Positions 1 to 7,107 of a stretch of DNA of 15,957 bases are shown in pieces. Location of the stretch: contig UQOS01000031.1 in NCBI GenBank assembly GCA_900542735.1, forward strand, positions 1 through 15,957, written 5' to 3'. How positions within the stretch are numbered: the first letter of the stretch is position 1; every line of letters starts with the position of its first letter. Made by a program: the position numbers and the translations under genes. The notes under the pieces were generated by a model. The model was not told where the DNA came from. It searched no databases and worked only from the letters and a program-made list of their open reading frames with translations. Origin of the DNA: an uncultured Mycoplasmatota bacterium (GTDB lineage: Bacteria; Bacillota_I; Bacilli_A; RF39; UBA660).

Positions 1-1380
1 CTAGCAAATAGTGCAGTAAAAGTATATCTAACAGAAGTAAATGGTACCGAACAAGAATTATTATTAAGTAAATATTCAGAACTAGATCAAACAGATAAAG
101 TAGATAGTAGTAAATATGATGAAAGAATATTATATGAAGCAACTGTCCCAGCAAATACCTCTAATTATGAAAAGAATTTTAGATTAAGAATGTGGGTATC
201 AGATGATACAGATTTTTCAGATGGAAGTATGAATGATAAAACATTTACACTAACAGTAAATGTCTATGCCAATGGTAAAGTAGTAACTGATAGCTTAGAT
301 ACAACTAATACATTAGATAGTATTACAGTATCAGACTGTACATTAGATCCAGTATTTAATAGTGATACTACAGAATATAGCTGTACAGTTAAAAACAATA
401 TATCAAGTGTAACAGTAAATGCAACTGCTACTAGTACAAAAGCAAAAGTAAGAGGACTAGGAACAAAAGAATTGACAGTTGGAAAAAATACATTACCAAT
501 TAGAGTAATAGCAGAAGATGGTAGTGAGAAGATATACAATGTTAATGTTACTAGAAAAAGAGTGGTATCAATATTTGGTAAACAATTTGAAGTAATAGAT
601 GCAGAGCCTACATTAACAACATCAAGTAATAATACGACAGATGCAAGTGGATTATATAAATCAACTGCTACCAATACAGGGGAACCAACTTATTATTTTA
701 GAGGAAACGTTACTAATAATTATGTAAAATTTGCTGGATTTACATGGAGAATCGTAAGAGTAAATGAAGATGGAACAATAAGAATTGTAATGCAAGATGG
801 AATTAATAATAATGCTAGGTACCAATTTAACTTAAATAATAGTAATTATACTCATATGTACTATTCTAATAGCAGTATTAAACCTTCTCTTGAAAGCTGG
901 TATCAAACAAATATAGGCAACAATGTTAATTTATCCAGTAAAGTAGCTAGTGGTAATTATTATTGTGAACAAGCCAAAATAGCTTATAAAAGTATACATG
1001 CTTCAAATAGTGGTACAAGTATGATAGTATATCAAAACTATACACCAGACTTTAAATGTGAAATTGATGGTAATGGTTATGGCTCAATAAATGCTAGTGT
1101 AGGATTACTTGGTTATGATGAAATAGTCTATGCTGGAGGTTACCCATATATAAATAACACAACCTATTATTTATATAATCCTGATATTAATTGGTGGACA
1201 ATGAGTGCAGCTGGTTTCTCTGGTTATGGTTCTGAAGCTTGGCTTATGCTTAATCCTAATAACCTTTATTCTAGCAATGTTACTAATTCTTATAGTGTTC
1301 GTGGTGTTATAAATTTGAACGCTAATACCAAAATTTCCGATGGAGATGGTACTAAAGATAATCCATTTATCGTCGAATAA
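1..1380 (+). CDS. Surface/secreted protein, 3' part, cadherin-like domain and C-terminal module
   Basis: The frame is open from base 1 with no start, so the 5' end lies outside the window; 459 residues are visible. Visible residues about 1-95 form a beta-rich segment ending in NVYANGKVV. Residues about 104-184 look like a cadherin-like beta-sandwich (Pfam PF12733 type): a LDSITVSDCTLDPVF start, a TTEYSCTV strand and an EKIYNVNVTRK end, with Cys113 and Cys128 possibly disulfide-bonded. Residues about 230-459 are a Gly/Asn/Tyr/Trp-rich module with FAGFTWRIVRVNEDGTIRIV, a second Cys pair (322, 353), NWWTMSAAG, SYSVRGVINLN and the tail GDGTKDNPFIVE; this resembles the FISUMP/DUF6273-like ends of gut Bacillota surface proteins. 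No LPxTG motif or C-terminal membrane segment is present, so any anchor must be upstream. An extracellular role is inferred; ligand and function are unknown. Codon use changes near 1205. Confidence 0.75.
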   Translation, partial: LANSAVKVYLTEVNGTEQELLLSKYSELDQTDKVDSSKYDERILYEATVPANTSNYEKNFRLRMWVSDDTDFSDGSMNDKTFTLTVNVYANGKVVTDSLDTTNTLDSITVSDCTLDPVFNSDTTEYSCTVKNNISSVTVNATATSTKAKVRGLGTKELTVGKNTLPIRVIAEDGSEKIYNVNVTRKRVVSIFGKQFEVIDAEPTLTTSSNNTTDASGLYKSTATNTGEPTYYFRGNVTNNYVKFAGFTWRIVRVNEDGTIRIVMQDGINNNARYQFNLNNSNYTHMYYSNSSIKPSLESWYQTNIGNNVNLSSKVASGNYYCEQAKIAYKSIHASNSGTSMIVYQNYTPDFKCEIDGNGYGSINASVGLLGYDEIVYAGGYPYINNTTYYLYNPDINWWTMSAAGFSGYGSEAWLMLNPNNLYSSNVTNSYSVRGVINLNANTKISDGDGTKDNPFIVE

Positions 1381-1390
1381 ATCTTAATTT

Positions 1391-1432
1391 AAAAAGTGAA
1401 AATCTATTACTAGATATCACTTTTTTCTTTTT
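1391..1432 (+). terminator. Rho-independent terminator after the surface protein
   Basis: AAAAAGTGA (1391-1399) pairs with TCACTTTTT (1417-1425). An inner ATCTA/TAGAT stem (1402-1406 with 1411-1415) closes a four-base loop, and a T-rich run follows to 1432. It lies 10 bases after the stop codon and separates this gene from the rlmN operon. Confidence 0.85.
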
Positions 1433-1478
1433 GTTGTAAAGCACTTACTAAAAATTTAGGAATATTATTCGATAATTC

Positions 1479-1507
1479 AAGACATTTTGTTAGAAATTTG
1501 GTACAAT
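1479..1507 (+). promoter_or_regulatory. Promoter of the rlmN-prpC-prkC-rsgA-rpe operon
   Basis: AAGACA (1479-1484, four of six matches to TTGACA) is followed after 17 bases by TACAAT (1502-1507, five of six matches to TATAAT). TG at 1499-1500 makes this an extended -10. It is the only good candidate between the terminator at 1391-1432 and the rlmN start at 1535, and would give a leader of about 20 bases. Confidence 0.6.
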
Positions 1508-1534
1508 TTTAAGTATATAAGTAGGTGAATACTA

Positions 1535-2557
1535 ATGATGGAAAATGTATATAATTTAACATTACAAGACTGGGAAGAATACTTTGTAAATAAAGGAGAA
1601 AAGAAATTTAAAGGTAGTCAGGTTTTTGATTGGTTATATCGTAAAAGAGTAACTTCATTTGATGAAATGACGAATATTAAAAAAGATATTTTAGATATGC
1701 TAAAAAAAGACTTTACTTTTAAAACGCTTTCTATTTCTAAAGTAGAAAGAGATACTGATGTAAATAAATATCTATTTCGTTTAAAAGATTGCGAAAAAGT
1801 AGAAGCAGTACTCATGAATCATTTATATGGAAATAGCTTATGTATTTCTACTCAGGTAGGCTGTAATATGGGCTGTAAGTTTTGTGAGAGTGGTAGACTT
1901 AAAAAAGTGCGTAATCTAGAAACTCATGAAATGATAGAACAGATTTTATTAGTAGAGGAAGAATGTGGTAAAAGAATTAGTCATGTCGTGATTATGGGAA
2001 TTGGAGAACCTTTTGATAACTATGATAATCTAATTAAATTTATAGAAATTATTAATAATCCTAAAGGAATTGAACTTGGTAGTCGTCATATTACTGTTTC
2101 TACTTGTGGAGTGGTTCCTAAAATAAAAGAATTTATGAAATTACCATATCAAGTAAATCTAGCAATTAGTTTACACGCTCCTAATGATGAAATTAGAAAT
2201 ACCATTATGCCTATTAATAAAGCTTATCCTATTCCAGTTTTAATAAATACCTTAAAAGAATACATTCAAAAAACGAATCGTAGAGTTACATTTGAATATA
2301 TATTATTAGACCAAGTAAATGATACTAGCGAGTGTGCTAGAGAACTTGCTAATTTAGTAAAAGGTATGAACTGCTACATTAATTTAATTCCTTATAACGA
2401 AACCAATAATATTTCTTATAAACGAACAAAAAGTGAAAATATTACTAATTTTTATGATATACTAAAAAAGAATAAAATAAATGTAACGATAAGAAGAGAA
2501 TATGGAAGTAAAATTAGTGCAGCTTGTGGGCAACTTAGAAGTAAAAAGGAGGACTAG
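1535..2557 (+). CDS. rlmN: Dual-specificity RNA methyltransferase RlmN
   Basis: Radical-SAM enzyme that methylates C2 of adenine 2503 in 23S rRNA, and A37 of some tRNAs, using two SAM molecules and a cysteine-bound methyl intermediate. Visible features at 340 aa, normal for the family: the [4Fe-4S] motif CNMGCKFC (Cys110, 114, 117), MGIGEP at 154-159 for SAM binding, VEAVLM with the probable catalytic Glu90, and AACGQL with Cys331, the methyl-carrying cysteine position. The VGCNMGCKFC form is the one I associate with Bacillota. Two ATGs stand in tandem at 1535 and 1538; AGGTGA at 1523-1528 is 6 bases before the first, so either could serve. It is first in the operon, and prpC follows after five bases with its ribosome binding site inside the rlmN 3' end. 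All key residues for RlmN are present; a Cfr-type resistance role (C8 of A2503) is unlikely from the housekeeping context. Confidence 0.95.
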   Translation: MMENVYNLTLQDWEEYFVNKGEKKFKGSQVFDWLYRKRVTSFDEMTNIKKDILDMLKKDFTFKTLSISKVERDTDVNKYLFRLKDCEKVEAVLMNHLYGNSLCISTQVGCNMGCKFCESGRLKKVRNLETHEMIEQILLVEEECGKRISHVVIMGIGEPFDNYDNLIKFIEIINNPKGIELGSRHITVSTCGVVPKIKEFMKLPYQVNLAISLHAPNDEIRNTIMPINKAYPIPVLINTLKEYIQKTNRRVTFEYILLDQVNDTSECARELANLVKGMNCYINLIPYNETNNISYKRTKSENITNFYDILKKNKINVTIRREYGSKISAACGQLRSKKED

Positions 2558-2562
2558 CATAT

Positions 2563-3321
2563 ATGAAATCATTTTATTTAACAGATGCTGGTAAGGTTAG
2601 AAGTCATAATGAAGATAGTGTTATCATTGTTCGTAATCAGAATGACGATTATTTATTAGCAGTTGCTGATGGTATGGGAGGACACCGTTGTGGTGAAGTA
2701 GCATCTAGTATTGCGATTAGTTATTTAGGAAAACATTTTCAAGAAACTTTTCGCAATATGAATAAAGAAGATGCTGTTGAATGGATTAGACAATCAGTAA
2801 AAGAAATTAATCGTTTAATTTTTAACCATGCTGAAGAACACCCTGAAAGTAAAGGTATGGGAACTACTCTAGTATTAGCAATTAGTACGAATGATTATGT
2901 TTTATTTGGTAATATTGGAGATTCTAGTGGATTTGCTATGAAAGATAATCATATTCATAAAATTACTTATGACCATACTTTAGTAAATTTATTAGTAACA
3001 GCTGGAGAATTAACCGAAGAACAAGCAAAAGATCATCCAAAACGTAATGTTTTAATGAAAGCATTAGGCGCTAATGATCCAGTAGAAATTGATATATTTG
3101 ACTGTGATATAGAAGTATCTGATATTTTACTTTGTAGTGATGGACTTACGAATATGTTAGACCAAGAAAGTATTGAAAGAGTTTTACTTAGTGATTATAG
3201 TGTAGAAGATAAAGTAATTCGTTTAATTAAAAAAGCTATTAATCGTGGTGGTACTGATAATGTGAGCGTTGCTTATTTAGAAAGATTTAGTAGAGAATTA
3301 AAAGAAGGTGTAGATGAATGA
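2563..3321 (+). CDS. prpC: PP2C-family Ser/Thr protein phosphatase (PrpC/Stp type)
   Basis: Cytoplasmic Mn/Mg-dependent phosphatase that reverses phosphorylation by the kinase encoded next. Stand-alone PP2C domain, 252 aa, usual length. Motifs in order: VRSHNED (12-18), VADGMGG with metal ligand Asp36 (34-40), GMGTTLV (98-104), GNIGDSS (117-122), DHTLVNLL (137-144), CSDGLTNML with Asp193 and GGTDNVSVA with Asp232. In GDSSGF (119-124) Ser replaces the Arg more often found in GDSR of bacterial PP2Cs; whether this matters is unknown. AGGAGGA (2547-2553) precedes the ATG by nine bases. The gene ends in an ATGA overlap with prkC, which suggests translational coupling and a fixed ratio of phosphatase to kinase. 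Confidence 0.95.
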   Translation: MKSFYLTDAGKVRSHNEDSVIIVRNQNDDYLLAVADGMGGHRCGEVASSIAISYLGKHFQETFRNMNKEDAVEWIRQSVKEINRLIFNHAEEHPESKGMGTTLVLAISTNDYVLFGNIGDSSGFAMKDNHIHKITYDHTLVNLLVTAGELTEEQAKDHPKRNVLMKALGANDPVEIDIFDCDIEVSDILLCSDGLTNMLDQESIERVLLSDYSVEDKVIRLIKKAINRGGTDNVSVAYLERFSRELKEGVDE

Positions 3322-5120
3322 TTGAAAAGGGGCAAATGATTAATGATCGATATGAAATCATTAAAAGTATTGGTGAAGGTGGTATGGCAAATGTCTATCT
3401 AGCATATGATACGATTTTAGATAGACGAGTAGCAATTAAAGTATTAAGAGGAGATTTATCGAACGATGAAAAATTCGTAAGGCGTTTTCAAAGAGAGGCA
3501 TTATCGGCTTCTAGTTTATCACATCCTAATATTGTTGAGATGTATGATGTAGGAGAAGATAACGGTATTTATTATATCGTTATGGAGTATATTGAGGGAA
3601 AGACTTTAAAACAACTTATTAAAAAGCGTGGAGCTTTAACTTTAAGTGAAGCAATTGATATTATGCTTCAAATTACTGATGGTATTAGTCAAGCCCATGA
3701 TAGTTATATTATTCATAGAGATTTAAAACCTCAAAATATTATGATTAAAGAAGATGGAACAATTAAAATTACTGATTTTGGAATTGCGATGGCACTTAAT
3801 TCTACTCAACTTACACAAACAAATTCTGTAATGGGTAGTGTTCATTATCTTCCACCAGAACAAGCTAGTGGTAAAGGATCTACTATTCGTAGTGATATTT
3901 ACTCTATGGGTATTTTGTTTTATGAAATCTTAACAGGAACATTACCTTTTAAAGGCGATAATGCTGTTGAAATTGCGTTAAAACAAATGAGAGATGAAAT
4001 TCCTAGTGTTCGTAAAAAGAATCCAGCAATTCCACAGAGTGTTGAAAATGTTATCTTAAAAGCTACGGCTAAAAATCCTAAGAATCGTTATAGTGATGCG
4101 AAAGAAATGCATGCTGATTTATTAACAGTATTAAATGATGACCGTATTAATGAAGCAAAACTTGTTTTTAAATACCCAGAACATGAAGTAGATGAAAATA
4201 CCAAAACAATTTCAACTATTAAAACGAAAACAGATCAAAAATTAAAAAATGAAGATAATGAAGAAGTAGCAAATATCATAGAACCAGATGATAAAGTGAT
4301 AAAAAAGACCAATAAAGTTATTTGGATTTTAGGTAGTATTTTTGCTTTACTTGCCATTATTTTAGTATCTGTATTTCTTATTTTACCTTATTTTACGAAA
4401 ATACCAGATGTTAAAATACCAGATGTTAGTAATATGACGGTAATAGATGCTGAAAATGAACTTAAGAAAAATGGTTTTGAAGTTGAACTTGAAACAGTAA
4501 AAGAAGAAAGTGAAAAGATAGAAAAAGGAAAAGTCATTAAAACGGATCCTCAAGCAGGTCGTACGATTAAAAAAGGAAGCTCTATTACTTTATATGAATC
4601 TCTTGGTAAAGAAACTTATACAGTAGAAGATTATACAGGCTCTAATTATATTGAAATTCAAACTCTACTAAAGAGTGTGTATGGATTAGAAGTAACAGTT
4701 GAGAAAAAAGATGTAGATACTTCTAAAGAATATAATGAACAGGAAATTGTAGACCAAAGTGTAAAAGCTGGTACTGTACTTGGAAAAGGAGATAGTATTA
4801 CTTTATATATTCCTAATATTTTAGAGGGATACCCTAATATGGTAGAAGAAGAATGGACTATTGATGATGTAGAAGCATTCTGTACTAAATATAATGTTAC
4901 TTTAAAAATTGATTATAAAGAAACATCAGATTATGAAGAAGGTACTTTAATTAGTCAATCACGCAGTCCTAAAACACCAATTGTTTCAGGTACTACTTTA
5001 AAAATTGTGGTAGCTAAAAAAGTAGAAATTGTAAATGATGATCCAAAACCATCAAATGATCCTAATAGTAATACTACAGAAACAAAATCAGATACAACGA
5101 CTAATAGTAAAGAATCTTAA
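3318..5120 (+). CDS. prkC: PASTA-domain Ser/Thr kinase (PrkC/Stk1 type)
   Basis: Membrane Hanks-type kinase that senses muropeptides or lipid II through PASTA repeats and phosphorylates cell-wall, division and translation targets. Length 600 aa. Kinase domain about 12-272: glycine loop GEGGMANVY (19-27), Lys41, helix-C Glu60, HRDLKPQN with Asp135, DFG 153-155, activation segment with TQTNSVMGSVHY (166-177) and PPE 179-181, where related kinases usually have SPE. A charged juxtamembrane stretch (about 275-332) leads to one membrane helix (about 334-358). Three extracellular PASTA-like repeats follow (about 367-427, 433-498, 503-566), the third the most divergent, then a Ser/Thr/Asn/Pro-rich tail (575-600). 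The start codon overlaps the prpC stop (ATGA), with AGGTG at 3306-3310 as ribosome binding site. Its presence implies the host makes peptidoglycan. Confidence 0.96.
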   Translation: MIEKGQMINDRYEIIKSIGEGGMANVYLAYDTILDRRVAIKVLRGDLSNDEKFVRRFQREALSASSLSHPNIVEMYDVGEDNGIYYIVMEYIEGKTLKQLIKKRGALTLSEAIDIMLQITDGISQAHDSYIIHRDLKPQNIMIKEDGTIKITDFGIAMALNSTQLTQTNSVMGSVHYLPPEQASGKGSTIRSDIYSMGILFYEILTGTLPFKGDNAVEIALKQMRDEIPSVRKKNPAIPQSVENVILKATAKNPKNRYSDAKEMHADLLTVLNDDRINEAKLVFKYPEHEVDENTKTISTIKTKTDQKLKNEDNEEVANIIEPDDKVIKKTNKVIWILGSIFALLAIILVSVFLILPYFTKIPDVKIPDVSNMTVIDAENELKKNGFEVELETVKEESEKIEKGKVIKTDPQAGRTIKKGSSITLYESLGKETYTVEDYTGSNYIEIQTLLKSVYGLEVTVEKKDVDTSKEYNEQEIVDQSVKAGTVLGKGDSITLYIPNILEGYPNMVEEEWTIDDVEAFCTKYNVTLKIDYKETSDYEEGTLISQSRSPKTPIVSGTTLKIVVAKKVEIVNDDPKPSNDPNSNTTETKSDTTTNSKES

Positions 5121-5137
5121 TTTTTAGTGGGGATTAT

Positions 5138-5965
5138 ATGGAAGGACAAATTGTTAAAATACTTAGTAATTTATATTTTGTAAATAGTGGTGGCAAGATA
5201 TATGAGTGTCATTCTAGAGGAAAATTTCGTCAAGATAAAATCACGCCTACAGTAGGAGATTATGTTTATTTTGATGATAAAAATAATTATATTTTAGAAA
5301 TTCGCCCTAGAAAAAATACACTTATTCGTCCACTAGTTAGTAATATTGATCAGGCTTTTATAGTAACTAGCTGTAAAAGTCCTGATTTTTCTAGTAATTT
5401 ATTAGATAAGTTATTGGTGGTACTAGAAGTAAATAAAATTAAGCCAATTATTTGTTTTACGAAAATGGATTTATTAACGAAACAAGAAAAAAAAGAAATG
5501 AAAAAAATTCAAAAGTATTATCGTAAAATTGGGTATACAGTAGTAAAAAATACGAATTTATTTATAATCAAGAGATTATTTAAGGGAAAAACAACGGTTT
5601 TTACAGGACAAACAGGGGCAGGTAAAAGCTCTCTAATTAATAAACTTGATAAAAATTTAAAACTAGAAACAGGAGAAATTTCTAAAGCATTAGGGCGTGG
5701 AAAACATACAACGCGTCATGTTGAGTTAGTAGAACTTTATAAAGGAAAGGTTTTAGATACTCCAGGTTTTTCTTCTATTGATTTTTCTGATATTAGTAAA
5801 GAAGAAATTCGTGATAGTTTTATTGAGTTTTCAAATTATAGTTGTCCTTATCAAGACTGTATGCATATGAAAGAAAAAGAGTGTCAAATTAAAAAAGAGG
5901 TAAAAAATAATCATATTTTACCTAGTAGATATGAAAATTATCAAAATTTTATATTAAAAAAATAG
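5138..5965 (+). CDS. rsgA: Ribosome small-subunit biogenesis GTPase RsgA
   Basis: Circularly permuted GTPase that binds the maturing 30S subunit near the decoding centre and checks late assembly. An N-terminal OB-fold (about 1-65) is followed by the permuted GTPase motifs: G4 TKMD (108-111), P-loop GQTGAGKSS (157-165), G2 region GRGKHTTRHVEL (186-197) and G3 DTPGFSS (207-213). A zinc site is formed by Cys236, Cys241, His243 and Cys249. At 275 aa it is slightly shorter than the usual 290-350; the gap between G4 and the P-loop looks compact. The start follows GGGGA at 5129-5133 and lies 17 bases past the prkC stop. In Bacillus the homologue (CpgA/YloQ) sits at the same place and is a PrkC substrate, so co-transcription with prkC fits a regulatory link here (inference). 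Confidence 0.95.
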   Translation: MEGQIVKILSNLYFVNSGGKIYECHSRGKFRQDKITPTVGDYVYFDDKNNYILEIRPRKNTLIRPLVSNIDQAFIVTSCKSPDFSSNLLDKLLVVLEVNKIKPIICFTKMDLLTKQEKKEMKKIQKYYRKIGYTVVKNTNLFIIKRLFKGKTTVFTGQTGAGKSSLINKLDKNLKLETGEISKALGRGKHTTRHVELVELYKGKVLDTPGFSSIDFSDISKEEIRDSFIEFSNYSCPYQDCMHMKEKECQIKKEVKNNHILPSRYENYQNFILKK

Positions 5966-5970
5966 GAGGG
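5964..5970 (+). promoter_or_regulatory. Ribosome binding site deciding the rpe start
   Basis: AGGAGGG overlaps the rsgA stop codon (TAG, 5963-5965) and stands five bases before ATG 5976. A GTG at 5970 in the same frame overlaps the site itself and so cannot be served by it. Confidence 0.8.
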
Positions 5971-5975
5971 TGTTT

Positions 5976-6722
5976 ATGAAAATATCAGCTTCTTTTCTAT
6001 CTAGTAGTAATTTAAAAAAGACAGTTTATGAGTTATCTGTTACAGATGTTGACTATATTCATGTTGATTTTATAGATGGTAAGTTTGTTAGTGGTACTAA
6101 GATAGCTTATCGTAAAATTAAAAAAGTAACTAAGTTCTCTTCTAAGCGATTAGATGTACATTTGATGACAGATAAATTAGATAAATATATTAAAAAATTT
6201 GCGTTATTAAATTGTGAGTATATTACTTTTCATGTAGAGGCAACAAAAGATATTAGTAAATATATTTCTCTTATTCATAGTTATGGTATTAAATGTGGAC
6301 TAGCTGTTAATCCTGATACTAGTATTCAAGAAATAGAACCTTATGTAAATGATATTGATATGGTTTTAGTTATGAGTGTAGCGCCTGGCAAGGGAGGACA
6401 AACATTTATTCCTGATGCTGTTAATAAGTTAAAAGATTTAGAAAAACTACTAAGGACAAAGAAAAGTAAAGTTCTTGTTAGTATCGATGGAGGTATCAAT
6501 GATACTACAGTTAGTAGTGTAGGTAGTCTTGTAGATATGTTAGTATCTGGATCTTTTATTACTTCTAGTGATAATTATCAAGAAAAGATAAATATTTTGC
6601 GTAAAAATAGTAAGATAAGTAAAACTACTTTAGATAGTAAAAAGGAAAACGAAATAAAAAAAGAGAGTAAAAGTGAAAAAACAAATCATAAAAATAAAAA
6701 GAAGACCATTACCAAAAAATAA
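5976..6722 (+). CDS. rpe: Ribulose-phosphate 3-epimerase with lysine-rich C-terminal tail
   Basis: TIM-barrel enzyme interconverting D-ribulose 5-phosphate and D-xylulose 5-phosphate in the pentose phosphate pathway. Visible: ISASFL (3-8), YIHVDFIDGKFV (27-38) with His29 and Asp31, DVHLM with His62 (60-64), VMSVAPGKGGQTF (132-144), SIDGG with Asp171 (169-173), and a SGSFI phosphate-binding segment (191-195). The catalytic metal ligands (two Asp, two His) are all present. The barrel ends near residue 210, and about 38 more residues follow with 14 lysines and no fold I recognise; typical family members are 215-225 aa, this one 248. The chosen ATG follows AGGAGGG by five bases, while a GTG six bases upstream lies in the ribosome binding site. 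Last gene of the operon; its final codons form the left arm of its terminator and the stop codon lies in the loop. Confidence 0.93.
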   Translation: MKISASFLSSSNLKKTVYELSVTDVDYIHVDFIDGKFVSGTKIAYRKIKKVTKFSSKRLDVHLMTDKLDKYIKKFALLNCEYITFHVEATKDISKYISLIHSYGIKCGLAVNPDTSIQEIEPYVNDIDMVLVMSVAPGKGGQTFIPDAVNKLKDLEKLLRTKKSKVLVSIDGGINDTTVSSVGSLVDMLVSGSFITSSDNYQEKINILRKNSKISKTTLDSKKENEIKKESKSEKTNHKNKKKTITKK

Positions 6723-6736
6723 GTAATGGCCTTTTT
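6702..6736 (+). terminator. Terminator of the rlmN-rpe operon, probably bidirectional
   Basis: CCATTAC (6706-6712) pairs with GTAATGG (6723-6729). Past one mismatch, further pairing links 6702-6704 with 6731-6733. The 10-base loop (6713-6722) contains the rpe stop codon TAA, and CTTTTT follows on the + strand. On the - strand the same hairpin is followed by TCTTCTTTTT, so it can also back up rpmB termination. Confidence 0.85.
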
Positions 6737-6737
6737 A

Positions 6738-6765
6738 ATAAAAAATAAGTGATATTATTCACTTA
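6738..6765 (-). terminator. Terminator of rpmB
   Basis: TAAGTGA (6746-6752) and TCACTTA (6759-6765) form a perfect 7-bp stem with the six-base loop TATTAT. Read on the - strand the hairpin is followed by TTTTTATT. The rpmB stop codon (6755-6757) is inside the loop. On the + strand no T-run follows, so this one serves rpmB only. Confidence 0.75.
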
Positions 6766-6946
6766 CTTCAGTAACTTTTTCATCTTTTCTTGCTGTTCTT
6801 AATTCTCTTGCACTAACTCTTACTTTAGTTCCGTCTTCTAATCTAACGACTTGAAGATTAACTCCTTGTTTTTTACGAGTAGCGTTTAAAGCATGAGAGC
6901 GTTTATTTCCGAATAAAGGTTTTTTATTGGTAATTTTAACTGCCAT
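6755..6946 (-). CDS. rpmB: 50S ribosomal protein bL28
   Basis: Small basic protein of the large ribosomal subunit, 63 aa, normal length. It carries the family core GNKRSHALNATRKKQG (13-28), NLQVVRLEDGTKVRVSARELRT and a short acidic end. The CxxC zinc-binding pairs of some bL28 forms are missing: the N-terminus reads MAVKITNKKPLFGN, with no cysteine anywhere, so this is a zinc-independent variant by sequence. AGGAGG lies at 6953-6958 on the - strand. It converges with the rlmN-rpe operon; in Bacillus subtilis rpmB also lies opposite the prpC-prkC-rpe operon, but with thiN and spoVM in between, which are absent here. Confidence 0.95.
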   Translation of the reverse strand: MAVKITNKKPLFGNKRSHALNATRKKQGVNLQVVRLEDGTKVRVSARELRTARKDEKVTEVSE

Positions 6947-6988
6947 TTGTAATTCCTCCTTTTTGATACATAATTAACTTGCCCTATA

Positions 6989-7017
6989 ACTTTATCATAT
7001 ATTTTAATTTTAGTCAA
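6989..7017 (-). promoter_or_regulatory. Promoter of rpmB
   Basis: On the - strand, TTGACT (7012-7017, five of six) is followed after 17 bases by TAAAGT (6989-6994, four of six). TG one base before it makes an extended -10. The start of transcription would be near 6982, giving a leader of roughly 35 bases. Confidence 0.6.
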
Positions 7018-7076
7018 ATGAATAGGCAAAAATATTCAAAAAAATGGGAGTTTAGTAAGTAAAATACTAAGTTTTG

Positions 7077-7085
7077 TGGTAAGAT
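7077..7085 (+). promoter_or_regulatory. Extended -10 promoter of dnaE
   Basis: TGGTAAGAT: TG, one base, then TAAGAT (7080-7085, four of six). No convincing -35 lies 16-18 bases upstream (AAGTAA at 7057-7062), so it would rely on the extended -10. It is the only good candidate in the 161-base divergent spacer on the dnaE side. Confidence 0.45.
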
Positions 7086-7093
7086 ATTAACGA

Positions 7094-7100
7094 AAGGAGA
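7094..7100 (+). promoter_or_regulatory. Ribosome binding site deciding the dnaE start
   Basis: AAGGAGA lies one base before the ATG at 7102, which is too close, and seven bases before the in-frame ATG at 7108, which is ideal. The protein from 7108 begins MYIPLYVKTNYSLL, matching the usual DnaE N-terminus. Confidence 0.75.
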
Positions 7101-7107
7101 GATGAAT

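Noticed and set aside
264..674. 136-codon open frame on the - strand inside the surface protein gene
   Set aside because: Opposite a gene with clear domains; no ribosome binding site, no recognisable protein; Val/Leu-rich product is typical of the complement of A-ending codons.
1200..1380. Variable region of a diversity-generating retroelement
   Set aside because: The C-terminal module faintly recalls lectin-fold variable proteins, but there is no template repeat, reverse transcriptase or cluster of AAC codons in the window.
3319..3321. Reading UGA as tryptophan (Mycoplasma code)
   Set aside because: TGG is used for conserved Trp throughout, and prpC ends at the TGA in a normal ATGA overlap with prkC.
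5970..5975. GTG start for rpe two codons upstream
   Set aside because: The GTG is part of the AGGAGGG binding site; ATG 5976 has proper spacing and matches the family N-terminus.
7102..7107. ATG 7102 as dnaE start
   Set aside because: Only one base after AAGGAGA; ATG 7108 is seven bases away and fits the family start.
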